NCBI GenBank assembly: GCA_963848045.1
Contig: CAWKCC010000004.1
Location: 558,001 to 622,000, forward strand
Direction of reading: 5' to 3'
DNA length: 64,000 nucleotides
Source of the DNA: CAVUAT01 sp963848045
Lineage (GTDB): Bacteria > Actinomycetota > Thermoleophilia > Solirubrobacterales > 70-9
Position 1 is the stretch's first letter. The number at the start of each line of letters is the position of its first letter. The position numbers were made by a program, and so were the translations under genes. Under the pieces are notes generated by a model that saw only the letters and a program-made list of their open reading frames with translations, had not been told where the DNA came from and did not search any database. Positions 39,691 through 48,288 of the stretch are shown here, in pieces.

Positions 39691-41049
39691 TCAGCGTCGC
39701 CTGACGAGGCGCGCGCCGCCGGACTCGTCGCGCACCTCCCAGCCCAGCTCGGCGAGCTGGTCACGGATCTCGTCGGCGCGGGCGAACTCCCCCTCGGCGC
39801 GAGCCCGCTCGCGGGCGGCGAGCAGCTCCTCGGCCCGCTCGTCGGCCGCGTCGCCGGCCTCCAGCAGCGACTCGAGCCCCAGCAGCGGCAGCAGCTCCTC
39901 GAGCGCCCCTCGGGCTCCGGGCAGCTCACGCCGGTTGCCCTCGGCGACGATCTCGGCCAGAGCCGCGAAGGCCCGCGGGGTGTTGAAGTCGTCGGCCAGG
40001 GCGTCGAGGAACGCGTCGCGCCTCTCGGCCAGGAATGAATCGGCCGCGCCGTCGGAACCTCGGGCTCGGGTCGCGGCGAAGTTACGGATCCCCTCGACGC
40101 GAGCGGCCGACTCTCGCAGCAGCTCCTCGGAGAAGGCAAGCGGCTGGCGGTAGTGGCCGGAGGCGAGGTAGGCGACGACGGGCGGGGCGCCGAATCGCCC
40201 CAGCGCCTCGGAGAGCTGAAAGATGTTGCCCTCTGACTTCGACATCTTCTCGCGGTCGAGCTGGACCATGCCGTTGTGCATCCAGATCCGGGCCAGGGGC
40301 GCACCGCGCGCGGCCTCGGTCTGGGCGACCTCGTTCTCGTGGTGGGGGAAGACGAGGTCGATGCCACCGCCGTGGATCGCGAAGCCGACGCCCAGCTCCT
40401 TCTCCGCCATCGCGGAGCACTCGATGTGCCATCCCGGTCGCCCCTCGCCCCAGGGGGAGGGCCAGGAGGTGTCCTCGCCCTCCTTGGTCGCCTTCCAGAG
40501 CGCGAAGTCGAGCGGGTCCTCCTTCAGCGAGGCGGTGCCGGCCTCCTCCCCCTGATCCATCTCCGCGGGGTCGCGATTGGAGAGCTTGCCGTAACCCTCG
40601 AAGCTGCGGACGCGGAAGTAGACGTCGCCGCCGGCCTCGTAGGCGTGACCGCCCTCGACGAGGGCCTCGATCAGGGCGACGATCTCGGCGATCGACTCGG
40701 TGGCGAGCGGCTCTGCGTCAGGGCGGCCGAGGCCGAGGGCGTCGGTGTCCTCGAAGTAGGCCGCCCTCATCCGCCCGGCCCAGTCGGCCGAGAGCATCCC
40801 CTGCTCTGCGGCGGCGGCGTAGATCTTGTCGTTGATGTCGGTGACGTTGATCACGAGCCTCGCCCTGAGACCCTCGTGATCGAGGAACCGCTTCAGCAGC
40901 GTGAAGATCACGTAGGGGCGCGCATTGCCGATGTGAATGCGGCCGTAGGTGGTCGGCCCGCACGCGTAGATGCCGACCTCGTCCCCGGCGCCGGCGCCCA
41001 GCGGCCGCAACTCACCGCTGAGGGTGTCGTGGATCCGCACCTCCCTCAC
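39691..41049 (-). CDS. cysS: Cysteinyl-tRNA synthetase
   Basis: A 452-residue class I synthetase. The HIGH-type motif reads HIGN after YACGPTTYGRI, KMSKS is intact (KMSKSEGN) and the zinc ligands include the Cys of CGPT, Cys in WHIECS and His-His-Glu in FPHHENEVAQ. The C-terminal DALR region is present. It is not MshC, which has a different N terminus. GTG 41049 start. Confidence 0.95.
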   Translation of the reverse strand: MREVRIHDTLSGELRPLGAGAGDEVGIYACGPTTYGRIHIGNARPYVIFTLLKRFLDHEGLRARLVINVTDINDKIYAAAAEQGMLSADWAGRMRAAYFEDTDALGLGRPDAEPLATESIAEIVALIEALVEGGHAYEAGGDVYFRVRSFEGYGKLSNRDPAEMDQGEEAGTASLKEDPLDFALWKATKEGEDTSWPSPWGEGRPGWHIECSAMAEKELGVGFAIHGGGIDLVFPHHENEVAQTEAARGAPLARIWMHNGMVQLDREKMSKSEGNIFQLSEALGRFGAPPVVAYLASGHYRQPLAFSEELLRESAARVEGIRNFAATRARGSDGAADSFLAERRDAFLDALADDFNTPRAFAALAEIVAEGNRRELPGARGALEELLPLLGLESLLEAGDAADERAEELLAARERARAEGEFARADEIRDQLAELGWEVRDESGGARLVRRR

Positions 41050-41116
41050 CGGGCAATCCTAGTTCGCCGCCTGACGCCGAACGACCGCGGAGGCGAGCCG
41101 CGCGCGGCGCCGGCCG

Positions 41117-42286
41117 CTAGTACGTGCGCAGCCGACGACCGCCGACGTAGCGGGTGCTACGCGGCTCGCCCGGAGGCGCCTCGCCGGGCGTCGAGCGGCG
41201 CTCTGAGCCCTCGTACTCGGCGGGCACCGAGCCCGAGAGAGCGTCGCTGCGGGCGCGGTCGGCCTTCTCGCGCACCTCGTCCTCGGCGCGCCGGCGGGCA
41301 TCCTCGACGCGCTCGTCGGCCTCGCGCTGGAGCTTCACCGCCTCCTGGCTCAGCTTCGCCTCGGCCTCGGCGCGGGCGCGAGCCTCGGCCTCACGGGCGA
41401 CCCGATCGGCCAAGCGGCGCACCCGCTCCTCGGAATCGCGGCTCGCCTCTTGCGCGGCGGCTCGGACCCTCTCCTCCATCTCGGCCCTGATCTCGGCGAC
41501 CGCCGCCTCGGCCCCTTCGCTCGCGGCTGCGGCGCGGTCCTCGGCCGCGATCACCCGCTGCTCGGACTCGTTCAACTGCGAGGTCAGCTCCTCGATCCTG
41601 GTCTCGGCCTGCTCGGCGCGGTCCCTGGCGACCGCGATCGCCGTCTCGGCGCGCTCACGAGCCTCCTGCTTGAGCTCGGTGAGCGCCTCGGAGGCCCGCT
41701 CGCGCACGCGCTCGCGCTCGCGCTCGGCCTCCTCTGCGCGGCCGATCGCCTCAGCGCGCTCCTCGTCGAGCCGCTTCGCCTCGGCGCCGAGCTCGTGCTC
41801 GACGCGCTTGCGCTCAGCGAGCGCCTGTTTGCGAAGCCTGGCCTCGAGCTGCTCACCGGCGCTCTCGGCCGACGCGAGCCTCTTGGCGAGATCGTCGGCG
41901 CGCTCGTCGGCGCGCCGGCGGTCCTCCTGCGTCTCGGCAAGGGCGTCCTCGGTCGCGGTCGCGCGACGCTCGGCCTCGCCCGCGCGGCGACCGGCCTCCT
42001 TGATCGCCTCGTGTGCGCGCGTCATGGCCCGCTCCTCCGTGTCGCGAGCCACGCCGATGGCCCTCTCGGCCTCGCGGCGAGCGCTGCGCGCGGCGACGCG
42101 CGCCCTGGCGGCCGCATCGCGGTGCTTGGCCTCTCGGGATCGGAGCTCCGCGATCAGGGCCTGAGACTTGGAGCGAAAGCGCTCGGCCGCCTCGCGGGCG
42201 CTCTCGATCTCGCGGCGAATCTGCTCGGCATCGAGGGGTCCGGCGTCGTCCGGCTCGATCGGCTCCAGTTCCTCGGTGTCGGACAC
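41117..42286 (-). CDS. Long coiled-coil protein of unknown function
   Basis: A 389-residue protein. Residues 20-345 are an almost unbroken Ala/Arg/Glu-rich coiled coil with no hydrophobic membrane segment; the last 40 residues are Pro/Gly/Arg-rich and end RRLRTY. Similar composition is seen in scaffold proteins of the DivIVA/FilP kind, but no GpsB/DivIVA head domain is present. GTG 42286 start. It sits between the acyl-CoA synthetase and cysS genes. Confidence 0.75.
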   Translation of the reverse strand: MSDTEELEPIEPDDAGPLDAEQIRREIESAREAAERFRSKSQALIAELRSREAKHRDAAARARVAARSARREAERAIGVARDTEERAMTRAHEAIKEAGRRAGEAERRATATEDALAETQEDRRRADERADDLAKRLASAESAGEQLEARLRKQALAERKRVEHELGAEAKRLDEERAEAIGRAEEAERERERVRERASEALTELKQEARERAETAIAVARDRAEQAETRIEELTSQLNESEQRVIAAEDRAAAASEGAEAAVAEIRAEMEERVRAAAQEASRDSEERVRRLADRVAREAEARARAEAEAKLSQEAVKLQREADERVEDARRRAEDEVREKADRARSDALSGSVPAEYEGSERRSTPGEAPPGEPRSTRYVGGRRLRTY

Positions 42287-42315
42287 CGCTGCTTGCCTCC
42301 GCTTCGGCTTCAGCG

Positions 42316-43989
42316 CTAGTCGGGGCCGGGTTGGGACTCGGCCAGCTTGCGCTTCAGCACCTTACCTGTCGCGTTACGCGGAAGCGCCTCGACGAAGGCG
42401 ATCCCGCGGGGCACCTTGTAGTTGGCGAGGTTCGCCCTGACGTGCCTCTTGAGCTCGTCCTCGGAGACCTCGGAGCCTTCGCGGACGACGACGAAGGCAA
42501 GCAGCCGCTGGCCGAACTCGTCGTCGGCGACCCCGATCGCCGCAGCCTCGATCACCGCCTGGTGAGCGGCCAGCAGGTCCTCGACCTCGCCGGGAAAGAC
42601 GTTCTCGCCGCCCGAGACGATCATCTCGTCGTCGCGGCCGTCGACGAACAGGCGGCCCTGAGCATCGAAGTGCCCGACGTCGCCGGTGCACAGCAACCCG
42701 TCGAGGCGCTCCTTGTCGCCGCCCCCCGTGTAGCCCTCGAACGCCATCCCGTTGCCGACGAAGATGCGCCCGCTCGCCCCAGGCGGCAGCTCGGCGCCCT
42801 GCTCGTCCACGATCCGCACGATCGTTCCCCTCGGGACGCGCCCAGCGGTGCCCGGCGCGGCGCGCATGTCCTCCGGCCCGGCGATCGTCGCCCATGCGAC
42901 CTCCGTGGAGCCGTAGAGGTTGTAGAGGTTGTCTCCGTAGGCGTCCATCCAGCGCGTCGCGAGCTCACCGGGAAGCGCCGAGCCGCTGGCCGCGGTGACC
43001 CGAAGGCAGGAGAGCTCGTAGCGCCGGCGCGTCTCCTCGGACAGCTCCAGGATGCGCTGCATCATCACCGGCACCACGACCAGCGTCTCGGCCCGGTGCT
43101 GGGCGACGGCGCGGATCGCGTCCTCGGGATCGAAGCGGCGGCGCAGCACCATGGTGGCGCCGAGCGGCAGGCCCAACACGAAATGGCTGAAGCCCCAGGA
43201 GTGGAACATGGGCGCCGAGATCACCGCGGTCTCGCGGGCGCGGCGCGGGACCTTCGAGAGAAAGGCCGCCAGGGGCGCGAGGCCCTCGGGTGAGCCGCGC
43301 TGGGCGCCCTTCGGGGTACCCGTGGTGCCGGAGGTGAGGATCACGAAGCGGGCGCTCTCCGCGGGAGCCGAGAGGTCGCGCTCGCCGTCGAAGCCCGCGA
43401 TCAACTGCTCCAGGGTGGGATCGGCGGGCGAGCCCTCGGTCCAGGCGACGAAGCGCCGGGTGTCGGCGCGCGAGCCGAGGGCGCCGCTTGCGCTTCGGGG
43501 CTCCAGCAGCCCCGCGAACTCCTCGTCGTAGACCAGCGCCGTGGCCCGCTCACGCGCCATCACCTCCGCCAGCTGGGGCGCTGCGAATCCGGTGTTGAGG
43601 TAGAGCGCAACGGCTCCGAGCTTCGCGCATGCCATCGTCGCCTCGACGAAGTAGCGGTGGTTGCGGCACATGATCGCGACCCCCTCGCCCTCGCCGACCC
43701 CGGCATCGGCGAGCCCACGCGCGAGCGCGTTGGAGCGGGCGTGCGTGCGGCCGAAGCTGAGCGTCCCGATCTCGTCGACCAGAGCGGTGGCGTCGGGGCG
43801 CGCGATCGCCGTCGCGGCCGAGGCGAGGGCCGGCGAGGCGCCCCAGCGCACGAACCGCTCGGCGACGCGCACAGCCTTGTCGGGACGCATCGGGCTGACT
43901 ATGCCGGCGCGGCGGAGCACCCCCAGCGCCCAGAGGCCGTCGCTGAGCTGCGAGACCGGCAGCCGCGAGCTGATTCCGTCGCGCGCCAT
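42316..43989 (-). CDS. AMP-dependent acyl-CoA synthetase/ligase
   Basis: A 557-residue adenylating enzyme. The P-loop-like LTSGTTGTPKG, the YGSTE motif, DGLLCTGDVG and the C-terminal PRNATGKVLKRKL with the catalytic Lys are all present. Size and sequence pattern suggest a medium- or long-chain fatty acyl-CoA synthetase; substrate is inferred. ATG 43989. Located 12 bases after ispF. Confidence 0.9.
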   Translation of the reverse strand: MARDGISSRLPVSQLSDGLWALGVLRRAGIVSPMRPDKAVRVAERFVRWGASPALASAATAIARPDATALVDEIGTLSFGRTHARSNALARGLADAGVGEGEGVAIMCRNHRYFVEATMACAKLGAVALYLNTGFAAPQLAEVMARERATALVYDEEFAGLLEPRSASGALGSRADTRRFVAWTEGSPADPTLEQLIAGFDGERDLSAPAESARFVILTSGTTGTPKGAQRGSPEGLAPLAAFLSKVPRRARETAVISAPMFHSWGFSHFVLGLPLGATMVLRRRFDPEDAIRAVAQHRAETLVVVPVMMQRILELSEETRRRYELSCLRVTAASGSALPGELATRWMDAYGDNLYNLYGSTEVAWATIAGPEDMRAAPGTAGRVPRGTIVRIVDEQGAELPPGASGRIFVGNGMAFEGYTGGGDKERLDGLLCTGDVGHFDAQGRLFVDGRDDEMIVSGGENVFPGEVEDLLAAHQAVIEAAAIGVADDEFGQRLLAFVVVREGSEVSEDELKRHVRANLANYKVPRGIAFVEALPRNATGKVLKRKLAESQPGPD

Positions 43990-44001
43990 CGGCGAGGCGG
44001 C

Positions 44002-44472
44002 CTAGGCGGGCGGGCCCGTATCGACCATCGCCACTGCGACGCAGGCGATGCCCTCGCCGCGGCCGATCGCGCCCATGCCCTCGTTGGTGGTCGCCTTGAC
44101 GCTGACCGGCGCCGACAGCGCCTGGGTCAGCCGCCCCTCCATCTCCATCCGGTGGGTGGACAGCTTGGGCTGCTCACAGATCAGGCTGGCGTCGACGTTG
44201 GCCACCGAGCCGGGCAGCATCCCGATCGTCACCGCGAGCAGGTCGATCGAGTCGGCGTCGCGGAACTCCTCCTGGTCGGGTGGGAAGTGCTGGCCCAGGT
44301 CGCCGAGGCCGCAGCTGCCGAGCAGCGCGTCGATGATCGCGTGGGTGAGCACGTCAGCATCGGAATGGCCGGCCAACCCGCGCTCGTGCTCGATCTCGAC
44401 ACCGCCGAGAACCAGCGACTCGCCCGCGGCGAGGCGGTGCGAGTCGTATCCGATTCCGACGCGAAGGCTCAT
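44002..44472 (-). CDS. ispF: 2-C-methyl-D-erythritol 2,4-cyclodiphosphate synthase
   Basis: A 156-residue enzyme of the MEP isoprenoid pathway. The zinc ligands Asp-x-His (GYDSHRL) and the later His in LAGHSDADVL, and the KATTNEGMGAIGRGEG segment, are intact. ATG 44472 overlaps the upstream PHP gene by ATGA. Together with ispD it provides the MEP pathway steps of this locus. Confidence 0.95.
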   Translation of the reverse strand: MSLRVGIGYDSHRLAAGESLVLGGVEIEHERGLAGHSDADVLTHAIIDALLGSCGLGDLGQHFPPDQEEFRDADSIDLLAVTIGMLPGSVANVDASLICEQPKLSTHRMEMEGRLTQALSAPVSVKATTNEGMGAIGRGEGIACVAVAMVDTGPPA

Positions 44473-45293
44473 CCCAGGGTCTCCAGCCTACGCTTGCGCC
44501 CCTCGAACACGCAGATCTCCTCCACGCCGAGGTCGGAGAGGAACTCGAGCGCGCGGTCGTAGCCGAAGCCGACCTGCCCCGGCGCGTGCGCGTCCGAAGA
44601 GAGGGCGAACACCGCGCCCGCCTCGACGCACATCTCCGCGAAGCCCCGGGACGGATAGATCTCCCCCACTGGCTTGCGCAGGCCGGCGGTGGAGACCTCG
44701 ACCGCGATGCCCGTGTCCGCCACGGCCTCGACCGCCGGCTCGTAATAGGCGCGGGGATCGCGCTGCGGCAGGGGGCGGTCCTCGCCCCAGATCTTGATCA
44801 GGTCGGGGTGGGCAAGGATGTCGAACAGGCCCGAGCGCGCGGCCTCGGCGATCCACTCGAAGTAGCTCTGCCAGAGCGAGTCGGCGTCGGTGTCGCCCGC
44901 CCAGACGTCGTAGCGGCGGTCGTCCACGGCTCCGTCCTCGCCCATGAAGTGCACCGAGCCGACGACGTAGTCGAAGTCGCGCGCCTCGAGCAGGGCGGCG
45001 GTGCGGTCCTCCGCGCCCGGGATCAGGTCGGCCTCGATCCCCAGCCGCAGCGGGGTGGAGCGGACGAACTCGCAGTAGGCGTCCAGGTCATCGGTCGCCT
45101 GCCCCTCCCAGAACGGATGCCGCCAGAGCTCAAGCGCCTCGGTGAACCGGTAGATGTGCTCGGAGACGCCCAGCTCCTCGATTCCGCGCTGGGCCGCCGC
45201 TTCGAGGTAGCGATCGGCGTTCTCAGCGGTGAAGGCCTGCTCGGCCGGTCCGCCGTCGTCGGGCCGCAGGTGCAGGTGGTAGTCGGTGAGCAC
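44469..45293 (-). CDS. PHP-domain histidinol-phosphatase-like protein
   Basis: A 274-residue PHP phosphoesterase with DYHLH, SEHIYR, SVHFMG, HPDLI and SSDAHAPG metal-binding motifs in order. The arrangement matches HisK-type histidinol-phosphatase (histidine pathway), but no other his gene is nearby, so the assignment is by family only. GTG 45293 start; overlaps ispF by four bases. Confidence 0.85.
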   Translation of the reverse strand: MLTDYHLHLRPDDGGPAEQAFTAENADRYLEAAAQRGIEELGVSEHIYRFTEALELWRHPFWEGQATDDLDAYCEFVRSTPLRLGIEADLIPGAEDRTAALLEARDFDYVVGSVHFMGEDGAVDDRRYDVWAGDTDADSLWQSYFEWIAEAARSGLFDILAHPDLIKIWGEDRPLPQRDPRAYYEPAVEAVADTGIAVEVSTAGLRKPVGEIYPSRGFAEMCVEAGAVFALSSDAHAPGQVGFGYDRALEFLSDLGVEEICVFEGRKRRLETLG

Positions 45294-45352
45294 GCGGCGA
45301 GGCTAACAGCGGACCCGTCGGCCCAGATCGCCTCGGATCACCGGCGATCGGG

Positions 45353-45628
45353 CTAGCGCTCGGCCTCCGCCTCCGCCTCCGCCTCCATCTTCTGCAGGCG
45401 GGTGTAATAGTCGGAGAACTCGTTGAGGTGGGCGAGGGCGATCTTGCCGGTCGTGACCGGGTCATCGCCGGTTACGTCGGTGGCGGGATCCCGGCGCCCG
45501 TGCTCCAACTCGACGTCCATGCCCGCCCGGAACTGCTCCACGTCGAACGGCGCCGACTCCCAGTCGATGCCGATCTGCTCGCCGATCTCGCGCGCCTGAT
45601 CGGCGCTGAAGCTCTGGCTGGCGCTCAT
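45353..45628 (-). CDS. DUF5661 family protein
   Basis: A 91-residue soluble protein of the DUF5661 type: FSADQAREIGEQIGIDW, then DVEQFRAGMDVELEHG and TTGKIALAHLNEFSDYY. The function is unknown. It ends in Glu-Ala repeats. ATG 45628. It is inserted between ispD and the PHP gene. Confidence 0.8.
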   Translation of the reverse strand: MSASQSFSADQAREIGEQIGIDWESAPFDVEQFRAGMDVELEHGRRDPATDVTGDDPVTTGKIALAHLNEFSDYYTRLQKMEAEAEAEAER

Positions 45629-45674
45629 CGCACCTGATTCAAGCAGGCCGGCGAGCGACCGGCGTCCGTGGCCA

Positions 45675-46397
45675 CTACCGAACCGGCCTTGTTGGGCGGT
45701 CGCGGTGCTCCTGGCTGCGCTCGGCGAGCAGCATCTCTGCGATCCGGAGATCGAGCGGGGTGGTGACCTTGAGGTTCTCTCGGGGAGCCTCGTGGATCAG
45801 CACCGTTCCGCCCGAGCGCTCGACCAGCATCGCGTCGTCGGTGACCGTGCCCAGCTCGTCGGGGTGGGCTGCGACGGCGGCCCGCAGACCCTCGGTGCGA
45901 AAGGCCTGGGGGGTCTGCACCGACCACATCCGCGAGCGCTCCGGCGTTCGCAGGACGCGCCGCGAGAGCGACGCCTCCTTAATCGTGTCGGTGACCGGCG
46001 AGGCGGCGATCACGCCGGTGACGTCGGTATCGACCGCGAGCCGCGCGATCACCGCGTCGATCAGCGCCGCCGTGACCAGCGGCCTGGCGGCATCGTGAAT
46101 CACCACGCAATCGGTGTCCACCGCGACCAGCGCGTTGGCGACCGACCGGGAGCGATGCTCGCCTCCGGGGATCGCCGCCGCCGCCACTCCGGCCTGGTCG
46201 GCAACTTCGGCCACCCGTGCCTCGGCGCCGGGTGGGGCAGCGACGACGATCTCGCCGATCGCCTCGGCGGCGTCGAAGGCCACCAGCGCCCAGGCGAGCA
46301 GCGGCCGCCCGCCGAGCTCGATGAATGCCTTCGGGCCGCCGGCCCCGAGGCGCTGCCCGGAGCCGGCGGCCGCGATCACGGCCGTAGCCTGCGTCAA
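45675..46397 (-). CDS. ispD: 2-C-methyl-D-erythritol 4-phosphate cytidylyltransferase
   Basis: A 240-residue nucleotidyltransferase of the MEP pathway. The nucleotide loop AAAGSGQRLGAGGPKAF, HDAARPLV, and the C-terminal VTDDAMLVE and ENLKVTTPLDL are as in the family. TTG 46397, nine bases after the carD stop, is the only start that keeps the N-terminal strand. Cotranscribed with carD. Confidence 0.94.
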   Translation of the reverse strand: MTQATAVIAAAGSGQRLGAGGPKAFIELGGRPLLAWALVAFDAAEAIGEIVVAAPPGAEARVAEVADQAGVAAAAIPGGEHRSRSVANALVAVDTDCVVIHDAARPLVTAALIDAVIARLAVDTDVTGVIAASPVTDTIKEASLSRRVLRTPERSRMWSVQTPQAFRTEGLRAAVAAHPDELGTVTDDAMLVERSGGTVLIHEAPRENLKVTTPLDLRIAEMLLAERSQEHRDRPTRPVR

Positions 46398-46405
46398 CTA
46401 ACCGA

Positions 46406-46990
46406 TCAGGCTGTCGCCTTGACCTCGCCGAAGTTCTCCTCGAGCAGCCCGTCGAGGTACTCCTCGGCGCCTTCCTCGTCCTTGTCAAGGACGTACATGA
46501 ACTCGGAGGCGAGGATCTTCTTGGCCCGCGTGTACATCTGCTTCTCGCCGGTCGAGAGCCCCTTCTCCATCTCGCGGATCGCGAGGTTCCGCACCACCTC
46601 GGCCAGCTCCATCACATCGCCGGTCTTGATCTTCTCGCGGTTGTGCTTGAAACGACGATTCCAGTTCTTGGGCATCTCCGAGACGTCGTCGGAGAGCACC
46701 CCGACCACCTTCTTGACCTGCTCCTCGTCGATGACGCGACGGAGGCCGGCCCGGTGGGCGTTCTCGCAGGGAACCATCACGGTCATGTTGTTGTGGAGGA
46801 TGTTGATCGTCAGGTAGTCGCGCTTCTCTCCCATCAGGTCCTTGGACTCCCGCTTCAGGACCACCCCCGCGCCATGGTGGGGATAGACCACGTTGTCGCC
46901 GACCTGGAACGTGCACTCGGGCTGAGGCTCGATCTCGAGATCGGCGATGACGGAATCCGCGTCGATTACTTCCTCTGCTAGCTCGGGAAT
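46406..46990 (-). CDS. carD: CarD-type RNA polymerase-binding regulator, apparent ATT start
   Basis: A regulator that binds the polymerase beta subunit and stabilises open complexes, mainly at rRNA and housekeeping promoters. The RNAP-interacting domain needs FQVGDNVVYPHHGAGVV, which lies upstream of the first canonical start (GTG 46891). The frame stays open and the only good initiation site is AAGGAGAG followed four bases later by ATT at 46990, giving 194 residues beginning I-P-E-L-A-E-E. The C-terminal helical DNA-binding domain (NWNRRFKHNREKIKTGD, EKQMYTRAKKILASE) is intact. An ATG-to-ATT change or a base-call error may explain the missing start. Confidence 0.8.
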   Translation of the reverse strand: MPELAEEVIDADSVIADLEIEPQPECTFQVGDNVVYPHHGAGVVLKRESKDLMGEKRDYLTINILHNNMTVMVPCENAHRAGLRRVIDEEQVKKVVGVLSDDVSEMPKNWNRRFKHNREKIKTGDVMELAEVVRNLAIREMEKGLSTGEKQMYTRAKKILASEFMYVLDKDEEGAEEYLDGLLEENFGEVKATA

Positions 46991-47034
46991 TGGTCTCTCC
47001 TTTTGGTCGTGACGGCGGCGGATGTGACGGGCCG

Positions 47035-48150
47035 TCAGGTCTGTAGATAACGGTCGACGGGGTCGGTCTCCTGCAGCCTGCGGACGCCCTCGCGAATGTC
47101 CTTCGCGCGGGTTGAGCCGACCCCCTCGACTGCCTCCAGGTCCTCGTCGCTTGCGGCGAGCACCTCCTCCAGTCCCCCGAACTCGTGGACGATCCGCTGC
47201 ACCACCAGCTTCGGCAGCCGCGGGATGCGCCCGAGCACGCGGTAGCCGCGTGGGGAGACCGGGAAGTCAAGTGTGGAGACTTTGCGCTCGTAGCCGAGCA
47301 GCTCGGCGAGCCGACCGAAGTCGAGCAGCTCCTGGTGGGGCAGGCGCGCGATCGCCGAAGAGGCGGTGGCGAGGCTCTCCTCGCTGTCCTCGACCGAGTA
47401 GTCGCGGATCAGGGCCGACTTGCTGGCGGCGACGCCGACCATCGTCTCCTCCAGCTGCATCTCGATCAGCCGGCCCTCGGTGCCCAGCTCGACGATATAG
47501 CGCTCGACCTCGACCGCCATGCGCGTGACCAGCTCGGCGCGCTGCAGCACGGAAAGCACGTCGTAGAGGACCGCGCCACCCTCGAACTCGAGACGGGTCA
47601 GCCCCGAGCTGACCGAGTCCAGGCGGGCGCGGTACTTGTCGAGCGTCGCGAGGCCCTGATTCGCCTTGGCGAGCACCGCGGGGATGTCCTGAAGGATGTA
47701 CTTCATGCCTCCCAGGTAGAGCGAGACGACGTCGCGGCGCTCGGAGATCGCGACGACGAGCGCGTTGGTCTGCTTCGAGACGCGCTCGGCGGTGCGGTGC
47801 CGGGTGCCCGTCTCGGTCGAGAGGATCGTCGGGTCGGGCATCAGCTGCACGTTTGCGGCGACGATCCGGGTCGCCTGCGAGTTGAGCACTATCGCCCCAT
47901 CCATCTTGGCCACCTGGTACAGCAGCGCCGGCGTGTAGTCGGTATCGAGGCTGAGCCCGCCCGAGAACATGAACGAGACCTCCTCGGGGTCGCCAATTAC
48001 GAGCAGGCCACCGCTGCGGGCATGGACGATGTTGTCGATGCCCTCGCGCAGCGCGGTACCCGGGGCGACGACGTCGAGGGCCCTGAGCAGACGCGGATCC
48101 TGTCGCGCTTCCAACTCCTGCAGATCGTCACCGGGAAGCGCGGACGGCAT
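47035..48150 (-). CDS. disA: DNA integrity scanning protein DisA (diadenylate cyclase)
   Basis: A 371-residue enzyme that makes cyclic di-AMP and slides on DNA. The N-terminal DAC domain has DGA (84-86) and RHR (117-119, GTRHRTAERVS); a linker and a C-terminal helix-hairpin-helix DNA-binding region (LAASDEDLEAVEGVGSTRA) follow. ATG 48150. Neighbour to radA, whose product modulates DisA in Bacillus. Confidence 0.95.
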   Translation of the reverse strand: MPSALPGDDLQELEARQDPRLLRALDVVAPGTALREGIDNIVHARSGGLLVIGDPEEVSFMFSGGLSLDTDYTPALLYQVAKMDGAIVLNSQATRIVAANVQLMPDPTILSTETGTRHRTAERVSKQTNALVVAISERRDVVSLYLGGMKYILQDIPAVLAKANQGLATLDKYRARLDSVSSGLTRLEFEGGAVLYDVLSVLQRAELVTRMAVEVERYIVELGTEGRLIEMQLEETMVGVAASKSALIRDYSVEDSEESLATASSAIARLPHQELLDFGRLAELLGYERKVSTLDFPVSPRGYRVLGRIPRLPKLVVQRIVHEFGGLEEVLAASDEDLEAVEGVGSTRAKDIREGVRRLQETDPVDRYLQT

Positions 48151-48288
48151 CGGGACTGATGGTGCCAGAAAGAAGGCTCCCCTGAGCTGCGCCCAAATCC
48201 GTGTGGATAGCTCGGAAAAGGGTTTGTCAAGCGATCAGCGGCGATTGCGGCGGCCGGAGGCGGCGGCGGTCCCGGCGCCCGGCTGTCG

